Position numbers and translations under genes: made by a program
Shown here: in pieces, positions 19,501 to 27,790 of the stretch
Layout of the letters: each line of letters begins with the position of its first letter
Position numbering within the stretch: the stretch's first letter is position 1
The notes under the pieces: model-generated
What the model was told of the DNA's origin: nothing
The model's database searches: none
Seen by the model: only the letters and a program-made list of their open reading frames with translations
Origin: a virus
Direction: 5' to 3' (one strand)
Virus record (IMG/VR): IMGVR_UViG_3300042888_000931
Coordinates: 26,068-90,067 of that record
Length of the DNA stretch: 64,000 nucleotides

Positions 19501-19972
19501 AAAGTTTGCAGAACTTCAAAGAGCACTTGCCGCAGCAAAGGCAAAAGTCGCTGATGCAACTGAGGCATATGACGCTGCTTCAGCGCAAATTAGTGGAAGT
19601 GCTGCAGAAGTAACTCCTGGTGCTGGTGGAGGTGGAGGCTCTACTTCAATGCAAATGATGTCTAAGGGCGGAATGGTAAAGCCAAACTACTTTGCAATGG
19701 GTGGATTTGCAAAGGGTACAGATACAGTGCCAGCAATGCTTACACCAGGAGAATTCATAATGAGCAAGTACGCTGTAGATGCTCACGGTATAAATACATT
19801 GAAGTCAATGAATAGCGGACAACCAGTTGGCGGAGCAGTGTATAATAATACATATACGTTAACAGTAAATGCCAAGACCGATGCAAACCCTAATGAGATT
19901 GCACAGGCAGTTATGTCAACAATTAAAAACGTTGAGGGCAGAAGAGTTAGAGGAGTGTCACTAAATGGCTGA
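10508..19972 (+). CDS. Tape measure protein
   Basis: 3154 residues from a GTG start after AAGAAGAGGGTG; it spans the tail lumen and sets tail length. The TP901-type core is visible at residues ~195-500 (TIPLSILGSAAAKTFMEMEE, AIPKAGPVVKQLGGDVEDLA). Hydrophobic segments lie near 552-590 and 1585-1640. Long Ala/Glu/Lys helical regions fill most of the rest. A motif pair frames the protein: DTVPALLTPGEVVLTK near residue 695 and DTVPAMLTPGEFIMSK near 3075. At about 1.5 angstrom per residue the tail would approach 470 nm, an estimate only. No peptidase or muralytic motif was noticed. Confidence 0.95.
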   Translation: MADVNSNIGINFDTRAALASLRKLQAGLSTFNQSLTQGNVAAMNAQKGLNDSLMQSINATGKFVASQKEIATSTSSFTSALEKNQLSMREYFRYTAAAATANTKTFKGMFAQEREIINRARRDRVKLLQSQYIQLGNANGDLVKVLQVVPKHLQMANGKYADYATRVQMAAQRQQFLNQLLKQGSTNLLNFGKNTQWAGRQLMVGLTIPLSILGSAAAKTFMEMEEAVLKFTRVYGDITTSGDATNKAVANIQRLGKEFTKYGITVKDTMEMAATAAAMGMQGDALEAQVVQATRLSVLGQVEQQQALETTISLQNAFGISSEQLAQKINFLNAVENQTVLSIEDLTIAIPKAGPVVKQLGGDVEDLAFFMTAMKEGGINASEGANALKSGLASLINPSKKSAEFMAQLGINVKGIVNNNAGDLKGTVVGFARALDTLDPLNRARAIEQMFGKFQFARLSTLFQNVTKDSSQAARALGLAGASVEELAILSERELKRVEDSTGAKFKKAMENLKNELIPVGKAFLQAITPVVEFVGRLLERFNGLSDGTKKVITIMIGVLGAIAPVALMTFGVLVNGIANVIKFFAMLRGGIAKLNGQNNVLGGGFDYLSNKQTELLAETNALHTSHQQLISTFNVEKSAVDGLAASYATAASQARALASSSPGLFNSVPGAAGAVAGLPPKKFAEGGVVPGTGNKDTVPALLTPGEVVLTKQTAKENPELVAALQNGSVMKYNNGTGKRQTTGQSSKGVAFDVGGQQLRLAIKPESEKNVTAVTNLVKAMQDGSMGVENGAEVLQEVFARLAKEGKVKLETFLAELRIVTEEMSGVTLASNQINDKAGFTGKQKIAGHSQGESEGGGSSVRDDMYAAGRGAEYERMQKIANESGDRIDQIPGMKPLQRPDASKGKKGNVQLDRGHIASPGATAKSVSEGWDPDLWDISTHSENELSEMLAPKQNEDGTEKANAARDLYFKKLDELEAKKAATTEQINSIKEKILVNGALNEEELQIQAGVLQSMLDDTEFMAKETTGKKGNKGTVATPGFKRAATATIFDAEGRAKYPKTDIADQRPKEERIASGMAKVEKRKGKFNEDGGDGFVPLSEAEKKARLDSITVAEDVDADLTAAEKKAETASPSKRTKRLGKDIADGLAQGLEEGTPGVKTKSSQLTDAALPSAAETQGKVDKMDLANKAFYDDIDTPEMRDERQVLKSLDRQRRKRGATGTVDSVSSTPVASQASLLNASKTSAAAEELAVSTEQAATAQAQVVQQIKDESRSRVTVKGNTINIGKARQEADRLDKEASEAEAAAAKVRTEAAKWEEVAAREGGKNMHTAENARDLKKLADEAEIRAAEARIRAAEADIQATQLENGTEASNEIISNGTQEQGDGLKRIVEGTEDTAGSTLLVADQTDELANVTGDALDAQTTNTENLITTGQLTAAANNNLGEMLPAMDQTGVAQQDLAASSANIATVNDQIEAEKREQLAQLKAYNAQEAARQAAENGIIPPGSQSGNEELGKNRMGSVAAYEEASTYTRDKNGQIIFDPELDANGKKQPTTLSEKQVKEKKRGMRRERAGRFSGKVSGGLGTAAMVAGMAGAPAAVTGGLGAAATVSQFAPMLVGMTGPQGVVVGLAALAAGAYVLNKKLEGTAIAIAKFTRSTTVGADLLKKIGEQTGKVGASELMNKKRSGGQLQNYNEANRDSTMEATQFLEGDAGKALQAAFVSNSTKNGTEVAAQQFALQLAAAISDGTIAPELGQKIAYQMGINLKDSVAATRINVQLRKLIGPNGEDLGKDPLEIRARIAQQASSLSEDLVKKINSTDRSEVGGNSKLSMFGTLGLIGAASGSDKTAALAVAGSSAIETAQAQADAMSLYYDEQLRVLRAQRETTTDKAKQLELDTKIKDMLAEQEAGMTRMNSAVLGQLARQNAIAKDLIANGSLKVNASSGDDSSRSFFLNDGARREDAFFDAQKADVKAKFQGTAQEASAQRVLNLGARADEDTSFQKNYDPAAEGSKYAQGKQAGRAFEAKVNFLMQSGQMQPEQIETMMKMFSGDLQKMDTVLAVGMRLHGGAKMGELASMLTGVDKKTAKTIMLRMARKNPKEFDEVGNAIALLQASDGLEVDMEAAIELLGEKGLAQLGKDLAAIEALPDPIEKTGMIKFIEENPDMNLQGVIDNWEYYQSLEPAVRKEAIQTYKTLFETATNFNTVAERDAWARIQAENAGLLAGDKGTKEYNEKYKTTFEALTMINGKPATLEQMQIVGADFAQEGTEAKYRSKSTVGSKDGGKVPSTGGGDKKNPLDFLDSLAMRIKNVRDGAFDATKPLESMLAAFSNPKIKKDMDSAFKAFDGLQQRMIGMKVPKEFRDMIAGMSSEDFKDLANLTGKKAIFEFEKGKPKTKANIKGLTDTGKKMMKTYNEAIVGEGNVVNREAVEQVANQEKAFNILISEGATATEALEHVQDAALAAAIAAGALGKKGSKERKQYLADLKKATDETERFALKQKMIQANEDFKLLQQMPKLSTAMKSAGFTADQMSEVLNDPALAKSLIEDLKDGKVDSKEIADYLNSIEARKMIDIKVNYNAGKYSDSAKPGMEIVDEMFAVQEQMLRTGADPRTEGMVAQFQANEDQLLALEKAAKPIRREIELLNREIRDIEQGIEKNYTRPIEGLQEEISDFERTLEIDPKFGDRAMEEINKANAKMSNDSAIMANQAEKINEEYDKQAEALEKVAQVNEEITNQQKSQLDIAGALTSGDIAAAARAAQEARAQSAQRFGTATADALQQSRENEIKNLRSSDGLTQKEIDEKQFENSQKLYKMENDPARITILENIRKKQDEIYRLEELREEELLKIQKKEDAILKIQKEQLQPLEDKIADLTYANEKIQEEIDLLVKGITVLGNTQLEWDKIKAKIDANALASKNLNGDLGALLASTAAIDDKWQSILDKLAEYNGTPQGVLDAQAEVDGSAEDYAAFDSSVEALSAAEEAMWAAEDALNAATDAGQWAKFAELQRALAAAKAKVADATEAYDAASAQISGSAAEVTPGAGGGGGSTSMQMMSKGGMVKPNYFAMGGFAKGTDTVPAMLTPGEFIMSKYAVDAHGINTLKSMNSGQPVGGAVYNNTYTLTVNAKTDANPNEIAQAVMSTIKNVEGRRVRGVSLNG

Positions 19973-20606
19973 TGAAGTAATAGACCCAAGAGTCACCTAT
20001 ATGCTAGGTCGTAAAAAGTATAGAAGACCAAGCGGTATGCTGTGGTCAGAAAACACTGGCACCCTACAAAATGGACTCTATGTCCCTAATGGCTATGAGG
20101 TCGGGGCAGATCCAGAAGGAGTTGACGATCCATCACTAGTAGACCAGTTCTTATTAATTACTGATGATAATAGACAGACCCTACAGTTTAAAAATGAAAG
20201 AATTGAAAAGCGTGAAAGAATGATTAATGGTCGAATGAGATCTTATCATATTGCTGACAAACTTACTCTAAGTACCAGTTGGACACTAATTCCATCTAGG
20301 TCTCATGATGATGTTCCAACATTTAATACAGTAACTGGTTTGTCTCCAAACAAATCATACACAACAGATGGAGGAGCAGGTGGTGCCGACATGCTCGAAT
20401 GGTATGACGCACACAAGGGATCTTTTTGGGTATTTCTTGCTTACGATAGAAAGGGTATATTCAAAGGAACTGCAGATCCTTATAACCATCTCCAGCAATA
20501 TAACCAACTAATTGAAATGTTTATTAGCGACTTTTCTTACTCTGTTGAAAAACGAGGAAACAAGTTTGACTACTGGAATGTATCAGTAACCTTGGAAGAA
20601 GTATAA
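19965..20606 (+). CDS. Minor tail protein, distal-tail-like
   Basis: 213 residues, start overlapping the tape measure stop by 8 bases. It contains MLGRKKYRRPSGMLWSENTG, a beta-rich middle (YHIADKLTLSTSWTLIPSR) and SFWVFLAYDRKGIF. The position immediately after the tape measure is that of the distal tail protein linking tube and tip. It is coupled to the next large tail gene by TAATG. Role inferred from synteny. Confidence 0.65.
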   Translation: MADEVIDPRVTYMLGRKKYRRPSGMLWSENTGTLQNGLYVPNGYEVGADPEGVDDPSLVDQFLLITDDNRQTLQFKNERIEKRERMINGRMRSYHIADKLTLSTSWTLIPSRSHDDVPTFNTVTGLSPNKSYTTDGGAGGADMLEWYDAHKGSFWVFLAYDRKGIFKGTADPYNHLQQYNQLIEMFISDFSYSVEKRGNKFDYWNVSVTLEEV

Positions 20607-23600
20607 TGTTTGAGGACAAAGACTTAAAAGCATTTTTAGAGACTGCTGATACTGTTAGAAATAAGTCAGCAGTTATCGCAGAAATAAATATGAATAGGGC
20701 AACCAATATTAAGCATATTGGAAACTACAGATACAGACCCACTCAACCAACATCCATATATTCTTCTTTGCCAACAAGTTTTGATATCAATGATGCTGGA
20801 AATTTTTATACAGGAGCAACTGATGCAGATGTTTTGATTGATGGAACATTTGAAAATGATAATACTCCAACTACATTTTTAACTAAAAAAGAAAAAACAC
20901 AAACCCTGTATTCTTTAGAAAGTTGCTTTGAAAGATTTAGACCAAGGTCTGGAATAAACAAGGCAGTTTATTTTGAAAATGGAAAACTTCACTATCCTAA
21001 TATGTTTATGGCAGATAGGCCTAGATACTATATGCCAGACAAAAAGGATAAGTTTAAATACTGGACATCCTACAGATCCGAAACTAGATACAAATACACA
21101 TACAATGATTCTTCTATTTCTTATGGGTTTAGTGAAAAATTTATTGACAAAGACAATACAGAGAAAAAGGGTGTGGCAGAAAATTCTGAGTATGGAATTT
21201 CTTCAAAGGTAAGTGGTGTTAGCAATGCAATAGAAGATGCTTGTCCTTTCGTGGTGTATAAAGATCAGATACCAACAAACAGAATTGTAGTAAAGATGCA
21301 AACTCATACTGGTACTGAAGACCTAGGACCATTCTCATCTTCAACAGGATCATTTACTGATCCATTTTATGGAGAGGTAAATCAAAAAGTTCCAAGCAGA
21401 TGGAAGATTCAATTCTTAAAAGATAATAACTGGCAAGATGTTATTTCTTTTGATCCATCAAAAAGAAGAAAAGATGGTTCTGCAATTATTAAAAGCGATG
21501 GCTATGTCGAGATTGCTTATGGGTTCATTGTCCCAGATGAATGGATAACTAGATTTGTTTTTGCAGAGGTATACTCAAGCGAGACACTCCTTCCTGAGCA
21601 GTCTGTAACTGGTTATGCATATCTTATTAAAGAAAATGAAAATGACATAGGCAAGTACTATATCTGGAACGAAACAGACTATGAAATCATAACTCCAAAA
21701 TATGGATGGTATGTACAGGATGAGACTGTTGACAGACTAACTAACTTTGTTACAGATGCTACATCTCCAGATAATTTTATAACACCTTTAAACAATAAAG
21801 TTCAGTATAGAGAGTTTGAGTATATTTCTGGAATTAGAATTGTTGTAGACACAATGACTTCAAAAGATTCGACATTCGATCTTATTGAAATGTCTCCAAG
21901 ACTTGTAATGAATCTTTCTGATAAGGTTATAAATTATTCAATTAACAAGAGTGCATCTGACCTAGGACTAAGCGGTTTGCCAGTTGGTCAACTAGTTGCA
22001 TCAAATGGAAGCGTAAGTATATTTGATCATGATCAAGCATTCAATGATAACAATCCAGCAAGCATCATAGCAAAATATGTAGATAGCCACGTACAGTTTA
22101 AGTTTTATGAAATTATCATAAACGTTAAAGGTTGGGACTACTGGGTTCCAATGAAGACGTTGTACTCAGATTCGTTTCCAAAAACAGATCTAGAAAATAA
22201 AAAAATCTCAATAACACTAAGAGATATGTATTGGTATTTAGAATCAATTACAGCACCAGAAATCCTAATGACAGAAGTGTCAGTTAGTTCTGCCGTATCT
22301 CTACTACTAGACAGTATTGGGTTTTCTAACTACACTTTTAGAAGAGTTTTAAATGAAAAGGAAATGATCATGCCATTCTTTTTTGTTGCTCCAGACAAAA
22401 GCGTTGCTCAAGTACTACAAGATTTAGCAGTATCAACACAAACAGCAATGTTCTTTGACGAATATAATAACTTTGTTATGATGAGCAAAGACTACATAAT
22501 GCCAACCAGGGAGCAGAGACCAACAACTTTTGCACTTAAAGGAACGAACGATCTATATGAAGACAACGAAATTAAGAACAAGACAACAGATGAATCTAAA
22601 CTGTCAAACATCATTTCAGTCTCAAATGAATCAAACGCTATTTACAACGGAGGATCGATAAACTATACTGTAAGACATATTCAGAGATCTATCGGAACTC
22701 TAAGACAAGCAAGTCTTTTAGAAGATGAAAGAATGTATGCTTATAAGCCAGCCCTGCTTTGGGAAGTATCTGGTACTGAAAATACAAAGTCAATCAACAA
22801 TGAAGTTGGAACACAGTCTTCATACGTCCTTGCTGCGATACCTTTAAACTCAAACCTGTCAGACAAGGTTCCAGAAGTAAAAAACGGTATCGTAATAAAT
22901 AATACCTTCAGCCTAGGAGAAGCAGTATACTGGATAACAAGATACAACGGATACTTCTACTCTAGTGGAGAGGTAATTAAATATGACGCAGTTCAATATA
23001 ATGTTACTGGGTTTGGCAATGTTTGGATCTCGTCCGTTGAAGAGTACCAGAATTATTTCTCTAAGTTGCCATTTAATGGAAAGATCTATCCTACTGGTCT
23101 TGTAAGAATTTACTCTGTGCCTAATTACTTTGAGCAAGAGGGAGTTATCAAACTTAAGAATGGCCCAGTAGCAAAGCATGGTCGTGGTCAGTTTGGAACA
23201 ACAGTTGTAGAACATTCTGCTGGAATATCTGATTACTGGAAATCTGATGACAACGTAAAGGGGTGCTCTATGGCCTCAGAATATTTGTTTGAAACAAAAA
23301 CTGATTCTCCAGTAACCACTGTTGCATCAGCAGGAAAGACATTAATCACTGGCATTTCATCAGATGCCCTAGCAAGAACTTCAACAAGAACAGGACTTAT
23401 CAAAAATTTCTTATCAACTTCTTTAACAGGAGAAATAACCACAAAGACTCAACAAGTTCCTGGCTCTGTGCAGTCATCAGCATTCTCTTTGACTGGTCCA
23501 AATTTTACAACAAAAGATAAGCCAAGAGATTTTATATCTTATGTTCACAAGCCTCTAACAGATAAAAAATACAAGCACTTTGGTACAAGAGTTAGACTAA

Positions 23601-24994
23601 TTGGTAAAATAGAAAACAATCAAGACAGAGGTCAAACTGCCAATGGCGCAGCAGCATACTATGTTGTAAATGGATCTACACCAGACAAGAATGTTACAAT
23701 CTCTGGAGGTTCTGCTGGAATAGCAGTAATGCTAAATCCAACCACAAATGTAGGGTATTACTTTGAAATTGCAGCACTTGGTTTGAACAAGTTGTCAGAA
23801 AGAGAAAAGCAAAATGTTCAAAATGTTTTATTCTATAAGGTTAAATCTGATGCTGGTAAAGCAATTCCAGTCCCCCTATACAAGGGTCTGGCTAAAATTA
23901 TTGTAGATGATGGTAGGTTCACTGGACAGTCAAGACTGTTTGCTGAAGAAAATCCGACGGTATATGATTTAGCAGTTGAGTATGAGAACATAGGAAAGAT
24001 AAGAAGATTCTACCTATACATAAACGGAACCATGGTAAAGACAGTGGATGATCCAGATCCGCTACCAGAGTACTCTGATATTGCCCTATTTACTAGAGGT
24101 TCCTCAAGAGCAATGTTTGAGAATGTCTATGCCTTGTCCAACAACTACTCTCAAAATACATCATTCTCTTTGGGCACAATCGCTAACTCTGTTTTTGCAG
24201 ACTCTGATATTGATGCAAGCAATTCTTTTAGAAAGTATGCCTTAAGTGGTCTTATCCAAAATACCTACCTTACTGGAATTGGATCTTCAGAGCCACCAAA
24301 ATACAATATTTATTTTGAAGAATTTGGAAGCATAATGCGAGAAGTAGCAGAATTTAGTTTTAGATATGACAAGGCCTTCCCAGCCCTTACTGCAAAAATT
24401 TCTCCTACCTTTAATAATATAAAAGGTTTTGTTATCTCTGGCTTCAGGGCAGGATCCTACGGAGCAGAGTTCTTGGTGTTTAATGCAACAGACACTGCCC
24501 TCAACCTAGATGAGACTAGTGGAAACTATTTAAGAATTCAGGGAATTACTTTTACTCAGCAGTCAAACAATACTTTGACAGTTGATCAATATTTTACAAA
24601 GAATAGTCTTATGTCAGATCCAAAGTTTGTTGCAGATAAGTTAATTTCAAATCCGTTCAAGTTTAAACTAGACTATGAAGATATCAAGTTTAGCAGAATG
24701 CAACACGGCAAAAAAGATTTTTCTTTAGACGCAGCCTATATTCAGTCACAAGATGAAGCATCAGAGTTGATGAAGTGGATTGTTACAAAAATATCAAAAC
24801 CAAGAAAGTCTTTAGGAGTTAAGATATTCTCTATCCCAACTATTCAACTTGGAGATATAGTAACTTTAGACTATAAAGAAAATGGAATAGACATTGCAGC
24901 AAATTCATCTAACCGATTTGTTGTATACAACATTGACTTTTCAAGAACTTCCAACGGCCCAGAAATGCAATTGTTCTTAAGTGAGGTGATCTAA
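20606..24994 (+). CDS. Large tail-tip / receptor-interacting protein
   Basis: 1462 residues, second only to the tape measure. The middle (~residues 480-620: SVSIFDHDQAF, FYEIIINVKGWDYWVPM, ISITLRDMYWYLESI) resembles tail-associated baseplate hub proteins. A segment near residues 1125-1200 (RRFYLYINGTMVKTVDD, YSDIALFTRGSSRAMFENVY) looks like a LamG/concanavalin module, similar to the partial gene at the left edge. The C-terminus has IFSIPTIQLGDIVTLDY, typical of hub proteins. It probably forms the tail tip and contacts the host surface. No lysozyme or protease motif was recognised. Confidence 0.75.
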   Translation: MFEDKDLKAFLETADTVRNKSAVIAEINMNRATNIKHIGNYRYRPTQPTSIYSSLPTSFDINDAGNFYTGATDADVLIDGTFENDNTPTTFLTKKEKTQTLYSLESCFERFRPRSGINKAVYFENGKLHYPNMFMADRPRYYMPDKKDKFKYWTSYRSETRYKYTYNDSSISYGFSEKFIDKDNTEKKGVAENSEYGISSKVSGVSNAIEDACPFVVYKDQIPTNRIVVKMQTHTGTEDLGPFSSSTGSFTDPFYGEVNQKVPSRWKIQFLKDNNWQDVISFDPSKRRKDGSAIIKSDGYVEIAYGFIVPDEWITRFVFAEVYSSETLLPEQSVTGYAYLIKENENDIGKYYIWNETDYEIITPKYGWYVQDETVDRLTNFVTDATSPDNFITPLNNKVQYREFEYISGIRIVVDTMTSKDSTFDLIEMSPRLVMNLSDKVINYSINKSASDLGLSGLPVGQLVASNGSVSIFDHDQAFNDNNPASIIAKYVDSHVQFKFYEIIINVKGWDYWVPMKTLYSDSFPKTDLENKKISITLRDMYWYLESITAPEILMTEVSVSSAVSLLLDSIGFSNYTFRRVLNEKEMIMPFFFVAPDKSVAQVLQDLAVSTQTAMFFDEYNNFVMMSKDYIMPTREQRPTTFALKGTNDLYEDNEIKNKTTDESKLSNIISVSNESNAIYNGGSINYTVRHIQRSIGTLRQASLLEDERMYAYKPALLWEVSGTENTKSINNEVGTQSSYVLAAIPLNSNLSDKVPEVKNGIVINNTFSLGEAVYWITRYNGYFYSSGEVIKYDAVQYNVTGFGNVWISSVEEYQNYFSKLPFNGKIYPTGLVRIYSVPNYFEQEGVIKLKNGPVAKHGRGQFGTTVVEHSAGISDYWKSDDNVKGCSMASEYLFETKTDSPVTTVASAGKTLITGISSDALARTSTRTGLIKNFLSTSLTGEITTKTQQVPGSVQSSAFSLTGPNFTTKDKPRDFISYVHKPLTDKKYKHFGTRVRLIGKIENNQDRGQTANGAAAYYVVNGSTPDKNVTISGGSAGIAVMLNPTTNVGYYFEIAALGLNKLSEREKQNVQNVLFYKVKSDAGKAIPVPLYKGLAKIIVDDGRFTGQSRLFAEENPTVYDLAVEYENIGKIRRFYLYINGTMVKTVDDPDPLPEYSDIALFTRGSSRAMFENVYALSNNYSQNTSFSLGTIANSVFADSDIDASNSFRKYALSGLIQNTYLTGIGSSEPPKYNIYFEEFGSIMREVAEFSFRYDKAFPALTAKISPTFNNIKGFVISGFRAGSYGAEFLVFNATDTALNLDETSGNYLRIQGITFTQQSNNTLTVDQYFTKNSLMSDPKFVADKLISNPFKFKLDYEDIKFSRMQHGKKDFSLDAAYIQSQDEASELMKWIVTKISKPRKSLGVKIFSIPTIQLGDIVTLDYKENGIDIAANSSNRFVVYNIDFSRTSNGPEMQLFLSEVI

Positions 24995-25530
24995 TGGCAG
25001 ATACAAGCATGCCAGCAACAGCAGGGATTCCATCCCCAGCCAAGACAAGCACATCTGATTCTGTAAAAATTGCAACACCTGATCTTCTTATATTTGGAGA
25101 GCAGGCTGTTGCTATTGAAATAATGACAGACCTTATCTTTGAAGATATAGGTGGGTTTGAACTTGCAACGATATCTAGACACGATTTGGTAAATGGTCAG
25201 ACAGTAATCTATGCACCAATTAAAAACTTAACAGATCTTTATCTGCAGTATAATCCAAATAACGTATTAAGGCTTCAGTCTGCAGACTCATTCTTTAATT
25301 CCTTGGCTATAACGCTTGCTAATTACCTTCCAAAGTATGGCAATGGATATGACTTGGTTGGAACCAACCCAGACTTAACAAAAAGAGTAAAGGTCTATAA
25401 TGGCAAAGCAATATACATCGATCCAATAAGCGGAGACCTTGTAATTAATCTAATAAACATAAAAGAAAATGAGCAGGTAGAGGTTGAAATCTTAACTGCT
25501 GGAGGTACTTTTGATGATACAATGTACTAA
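24994..25530 (+). CDS. Tail-associated structural protein
   Basis: 178 residues, coupled by TAATG to the tail-tip gene. An Ala/Ser/Thr-rich N-terminus precedes a compact region (FGEQAVAIEIMTDLIFEDIG, GQTVIYAPIKNLTDLYLQYN) and a beta-rich end (KVYNGKAIYIDPISGDLVIN). No family is recognised. It lies within the tail-tip operon, so a small baseplate component is likely. Confidence 0.6.
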   Translation: MADTSMPATAGIPSPAKTSTSDSVKIATPDLLIFGEQAVAIEIMTDLIFEDIGGFELATISRHDLVNGQTVIYAPIKNLTDLYLQYNPNNVLRLQSADSFFNSLAITLANYLPKYGNGYDLVGTNPDLTKRVKVYNGKAIYIDPISGDLVINLINIKENEQVEVEILTAGGTFDDTMY

Positions 25531-25541
25531 GGGAGCAATCA

Positions 25542-26705
25542 ATGATAACTAATGTAGGCAAAAATATCTTAGCAAAGTACCTTGTTGGACAGACAACATC
25601 TTATGCATCTCACATCGCTATAGGGTGTGGAACAAATCCAGTGGCATCTGACTACACATTTAGTCCTGCCGAGTTACTGGCAATGAAAAATAGAGAATCC
25701 CTAGAGTTTGAAATGATCCGCATGCCTATTGTTTCTAGAGGCTTTGTTGATGAGGACGGAATATCAAAGGTTGTTCTAACTGCAGAACTTCCAACTCAAG
25801 AAAGATATGAAATTACAGAGGTAGGTATATTTTCTGCAGCATCAAACCCAGTAGCAGGAGCATTCGATAGCAGAGTTGTTTATTCTTTTTCAGACACCGA
25901 CAACTGGCGATACAGTATTGATGGAGAATCTCCTACTAATATTTTTGTACAAAATGCTCCGCTAGATGGAGAAACAAATACTGGAAATATTATTCAGACA
26001 CCAAAAGTTTTTGCAACAAATGCAGACAATAGAATTTTTACAGACGAAGACAGAGTTGCCAGAAATGAAAGATGTAGATTTTTAAATAACATTATTGCAA
26101 TGAGAGGCGACACATCGAGCCTTGGCTATAACCCACAAGGAAGCATGGTTCCTCTAACTGGTTCAGACTACATTATATTAGATCCTACATCTATAGATTT
26201 TACAAAGAATAGCCCATTAGATGAACTTCGTCTTGCATTTTCTATTGCTAACAAGACTGCAAACTCTCTAACTGTTCCAGACAACGTTAAAATACTTTTA
26301 GAGTTTTCTCACCCTGGAGCAAACTCAAGCATACAGTATGCAAAGTTTCAAGTAGACATTGATGATACAGGATACGACAATGGGACGTCTGTAAACTCTC
26401 ATGATTTTGAAAACAATAGATACGTCGTAGTAAACAAAACTTTTCAAGAGTTAGACAAGAGTTTGAGATTTAGTTGGTCAGAAGTTAAAACAGCAAAGAT
26501 TTATGCCACTATTACTAAAAACAATCTTCCATCTGATTCCTATTATGTTTGTCTGGATGCTCTGAGGGTTGAAAATAATACAGCAACAAACTCTCTCTAT
26601 GGAATGACTGGGTACTCTGTAATTAAAAATGTACAGTCTAGACCAATTATTAAATCAGCAAACACAACAAACTATATTGAGTTTAGATTTGCATTGGATG
26701 TTTAA
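25542..26705 (+). CDS. Tail fibre / baseplate protein
   Basis: 387 residues. The N-terminus (MITNVGKNILAKYLVGQTTS, then YASHIAIGCGTNP) and the following ELPTQERYEITEVGIFSA resemble attachment domains of phage tail fibres. The central and C-terminal parts are beta-rich (IKILLEF-type strands, FQELDKSLRFSWSEVK), compatible with a jelly-roll or receptor-binding region. The ribosome site is GGGAGCAATCAATG. Fibre role is inferred. Confidence 0.6.
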   Translation: MITNVGKNILAKYLVGQTTSYASHIAIGCGTNPVASDYTFSPAELLAMKNRESLEFEMIRMPIVSRGFVDEDGISKVVLTAELPTQERYEITEVGIFSAASNPVAGAFDSRVVYSFSDTDNWRYSIDGESPTNIFVQNAPLDGETNTGNIIQTPKVFATNADNRIFTDEDRVARNERCRFLNNIIAMRGDTSSLGYNPQGSMVPLTGSDYIILDPTSIDFTKNSPLDELRLAFSIANKTANSLTVPDNVKILLEFSHPGANSSIQYAKFQVDIDDTGYDNGTSVNSHDFENNRYVVVNKTFQELDKSLRFSWSEVKTAKIYATITKNNLPSDSYYVCLDALRVENNTATNSLYGMTGYSVIKNVQSRPIIKSANTTNYIEFRFALDV

Positions 26706-26707
26706 CA

Positions 26708-27145
26708 ATGGCAATTACACCAGACCCTGGAATTAAAAATATTATTATTAAAAAGCAATCACTAGGAAAAGTGACAGAAAATAATAAAACTGTTTTAAGA
26801 TTTAGAATAGTTGCAGAAGATAAGAACAGAAAGTCTGCCTATTCTCCAATAGTTTTTACTCAATCAGAGCAGGTTGAGGATGGAACTGGAGACCTAAGAC
26901 AACTAGGAAACACTCTGATTCTCAGTTGGGATCCTGGCAACACTTCTACACAATTGCTATATGATGTTTTTGTTGGGTTTGACTCTGCTGAACCAACATA
27001 TAAAGCAACAACTGGATCTACAAGTTATTCATTTTTAAAAACTGGAACAACCTCCGTTCGTGCTATTGTTCAGGTATCTTCAATTAACCCAAAGATAAAT
27101 GTAGGGCTACAGATTTACGATTCTGGAACTGAGAGTCTGGTATAA
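26708..27145 (+). CDS. Small fibronectin-III-like tail protein
   Basis: 145 residues. The arrangement of strands (VLRFRIVAEDKNRKSAYSP, TLILSWDPGNTSTQLLYDVF, SYSFLKTGTTSVRAIVQ) fits an Fn3-type beta sandwich, a common surface module on phage tails that may bind polysaccharide. It starts two bases after the fibre gene. The family call is by pattern only. Confidence 0.55.
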   Translation: MAITPDPGIKNIIIKKQSLGKVTENNKTVLRFRIVAEDKNRKSAYSPIVFTQSEQVEDGTGDLRQLGNTLILSWDPGNTSTQLLYDVFVGFDSAEPTYKATTGSTSYSFLKTGTTSVRAIVQVSSINPKINVGLQIYDSGTESLV

Positions 27146-27146
27146 T
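27138..27146 (+). promoter_or_regulatory. Extended -10 for leaderless tail gene
   Basis: TGGTATAAT formed by the last codons of the upstream gene. Exactly 6 bases separate it from the ATG at 27153 and no Shine-Dalgarno lies between. Confidence 0.6.
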
Positions 27147-27152
27147 TATATT

Positions 27153-27599
27153 ATGGCAATTTTACCTGTACCAGAACGAGGACAGCCCTTAGATGTAACC
27201 TACATTTATCAGATTGTTAAGGCTGTTAATGATTTGTCAACTCAGGCTTCTACATCTATAAATAAGTATGTAACAGTAGACACTCCCAATGCAGGCAAGC
27301 AGAGTGTCAAGACTTCAGAGGCAAGAGTTATCGGTGGTTATGTTAGAGTTACAAATGGTGAAACCCAGACTGCTGGGTCAGCACTTCCATTTTCCTATTC
27401 TTTTCCAACTGAATTTAAGTTTACTCCAATCGTAACAGCAACCCCAGTGAACAATGCAATTGCCTCTACTGCAGGAAATGATGTTGTTGTCACCCTTTCT
27501 AGCGTAACTACCTCAAGCATAGAAGGATCAGTCAAGTTTAATGTTGGTGGAGTTTCAAGTGTTGGCGTTAACCTTATTGCAATAGGTATACCCAACTGA
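27153..27599 (+). CDS. Possible receptor-binding tail protein
   Basis: 148 residues with a predicted leaderless start. An N-terminal helix (DVTYIYQIVKAVNDLSTQAS) could trimerise; the C-terminal ~90 residues are pure beta (ARVIGGYVRVTNGETQTAGS, SYSFPTEFKFTPIVTATPV, SSIEGSVKFNVGG), resembling the H-type-lectin-like heads found on short fibre proteins. It is the last gene of the tail block and has its own promoter. Function is inferred from architecture. Confidence 0.55.
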   Translation: MAILPVPERGQPLDVTYIYQIVKAVNDLSTQASTSINKYVTVDTPNAGKQSVKTSEARVIGGYVRVTNGETQTAGSALPFSYSFPTEFKFTPIVTATPVNNAIASTAGNDVVVTLSSVTTSSIEGSVKFNVGGVSSVGVNLIAIGIPN

Positions 27600-27790
27600 T
27601 GATTTTTTGTAAAAAATGTAAAGGTAGAATGTTTATAGACAGACAGTATACCGAAATAAACAATTTAGAAATGTACTGTATGTCTTGTGGAGCACGAGCA
27701 TTCTTTCATCCACCAAGCAATTCTCAGGAGGGCCGATGGCTATTAAAAAGGGAACAATTGAGAGCGAAGGCTACAATGTCCTCCCTGTAA
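27599..27790 (+). CDS. Small zinc-ribbon protein
   Basis: 63 residues with two CxxC pairs (FCKKCKGRM near the start, MYCMSCGARAFF in the middle), typical of a structural zinc ribbon. It starts by TGATG coupling to the tail gene. Its 3' end overlaps the next ORF by 55 bases in another frame, and the ribosome site of that ORF lies inside it. Function unknown; it may bind nucleic acid or protein. Confidence 0.6.
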   Translation: MIFCKKCKGRMFIDRQYTEINNLEMYCMSCGARAFFHPPSNSQEGRWLLKREQLRAKATMSSL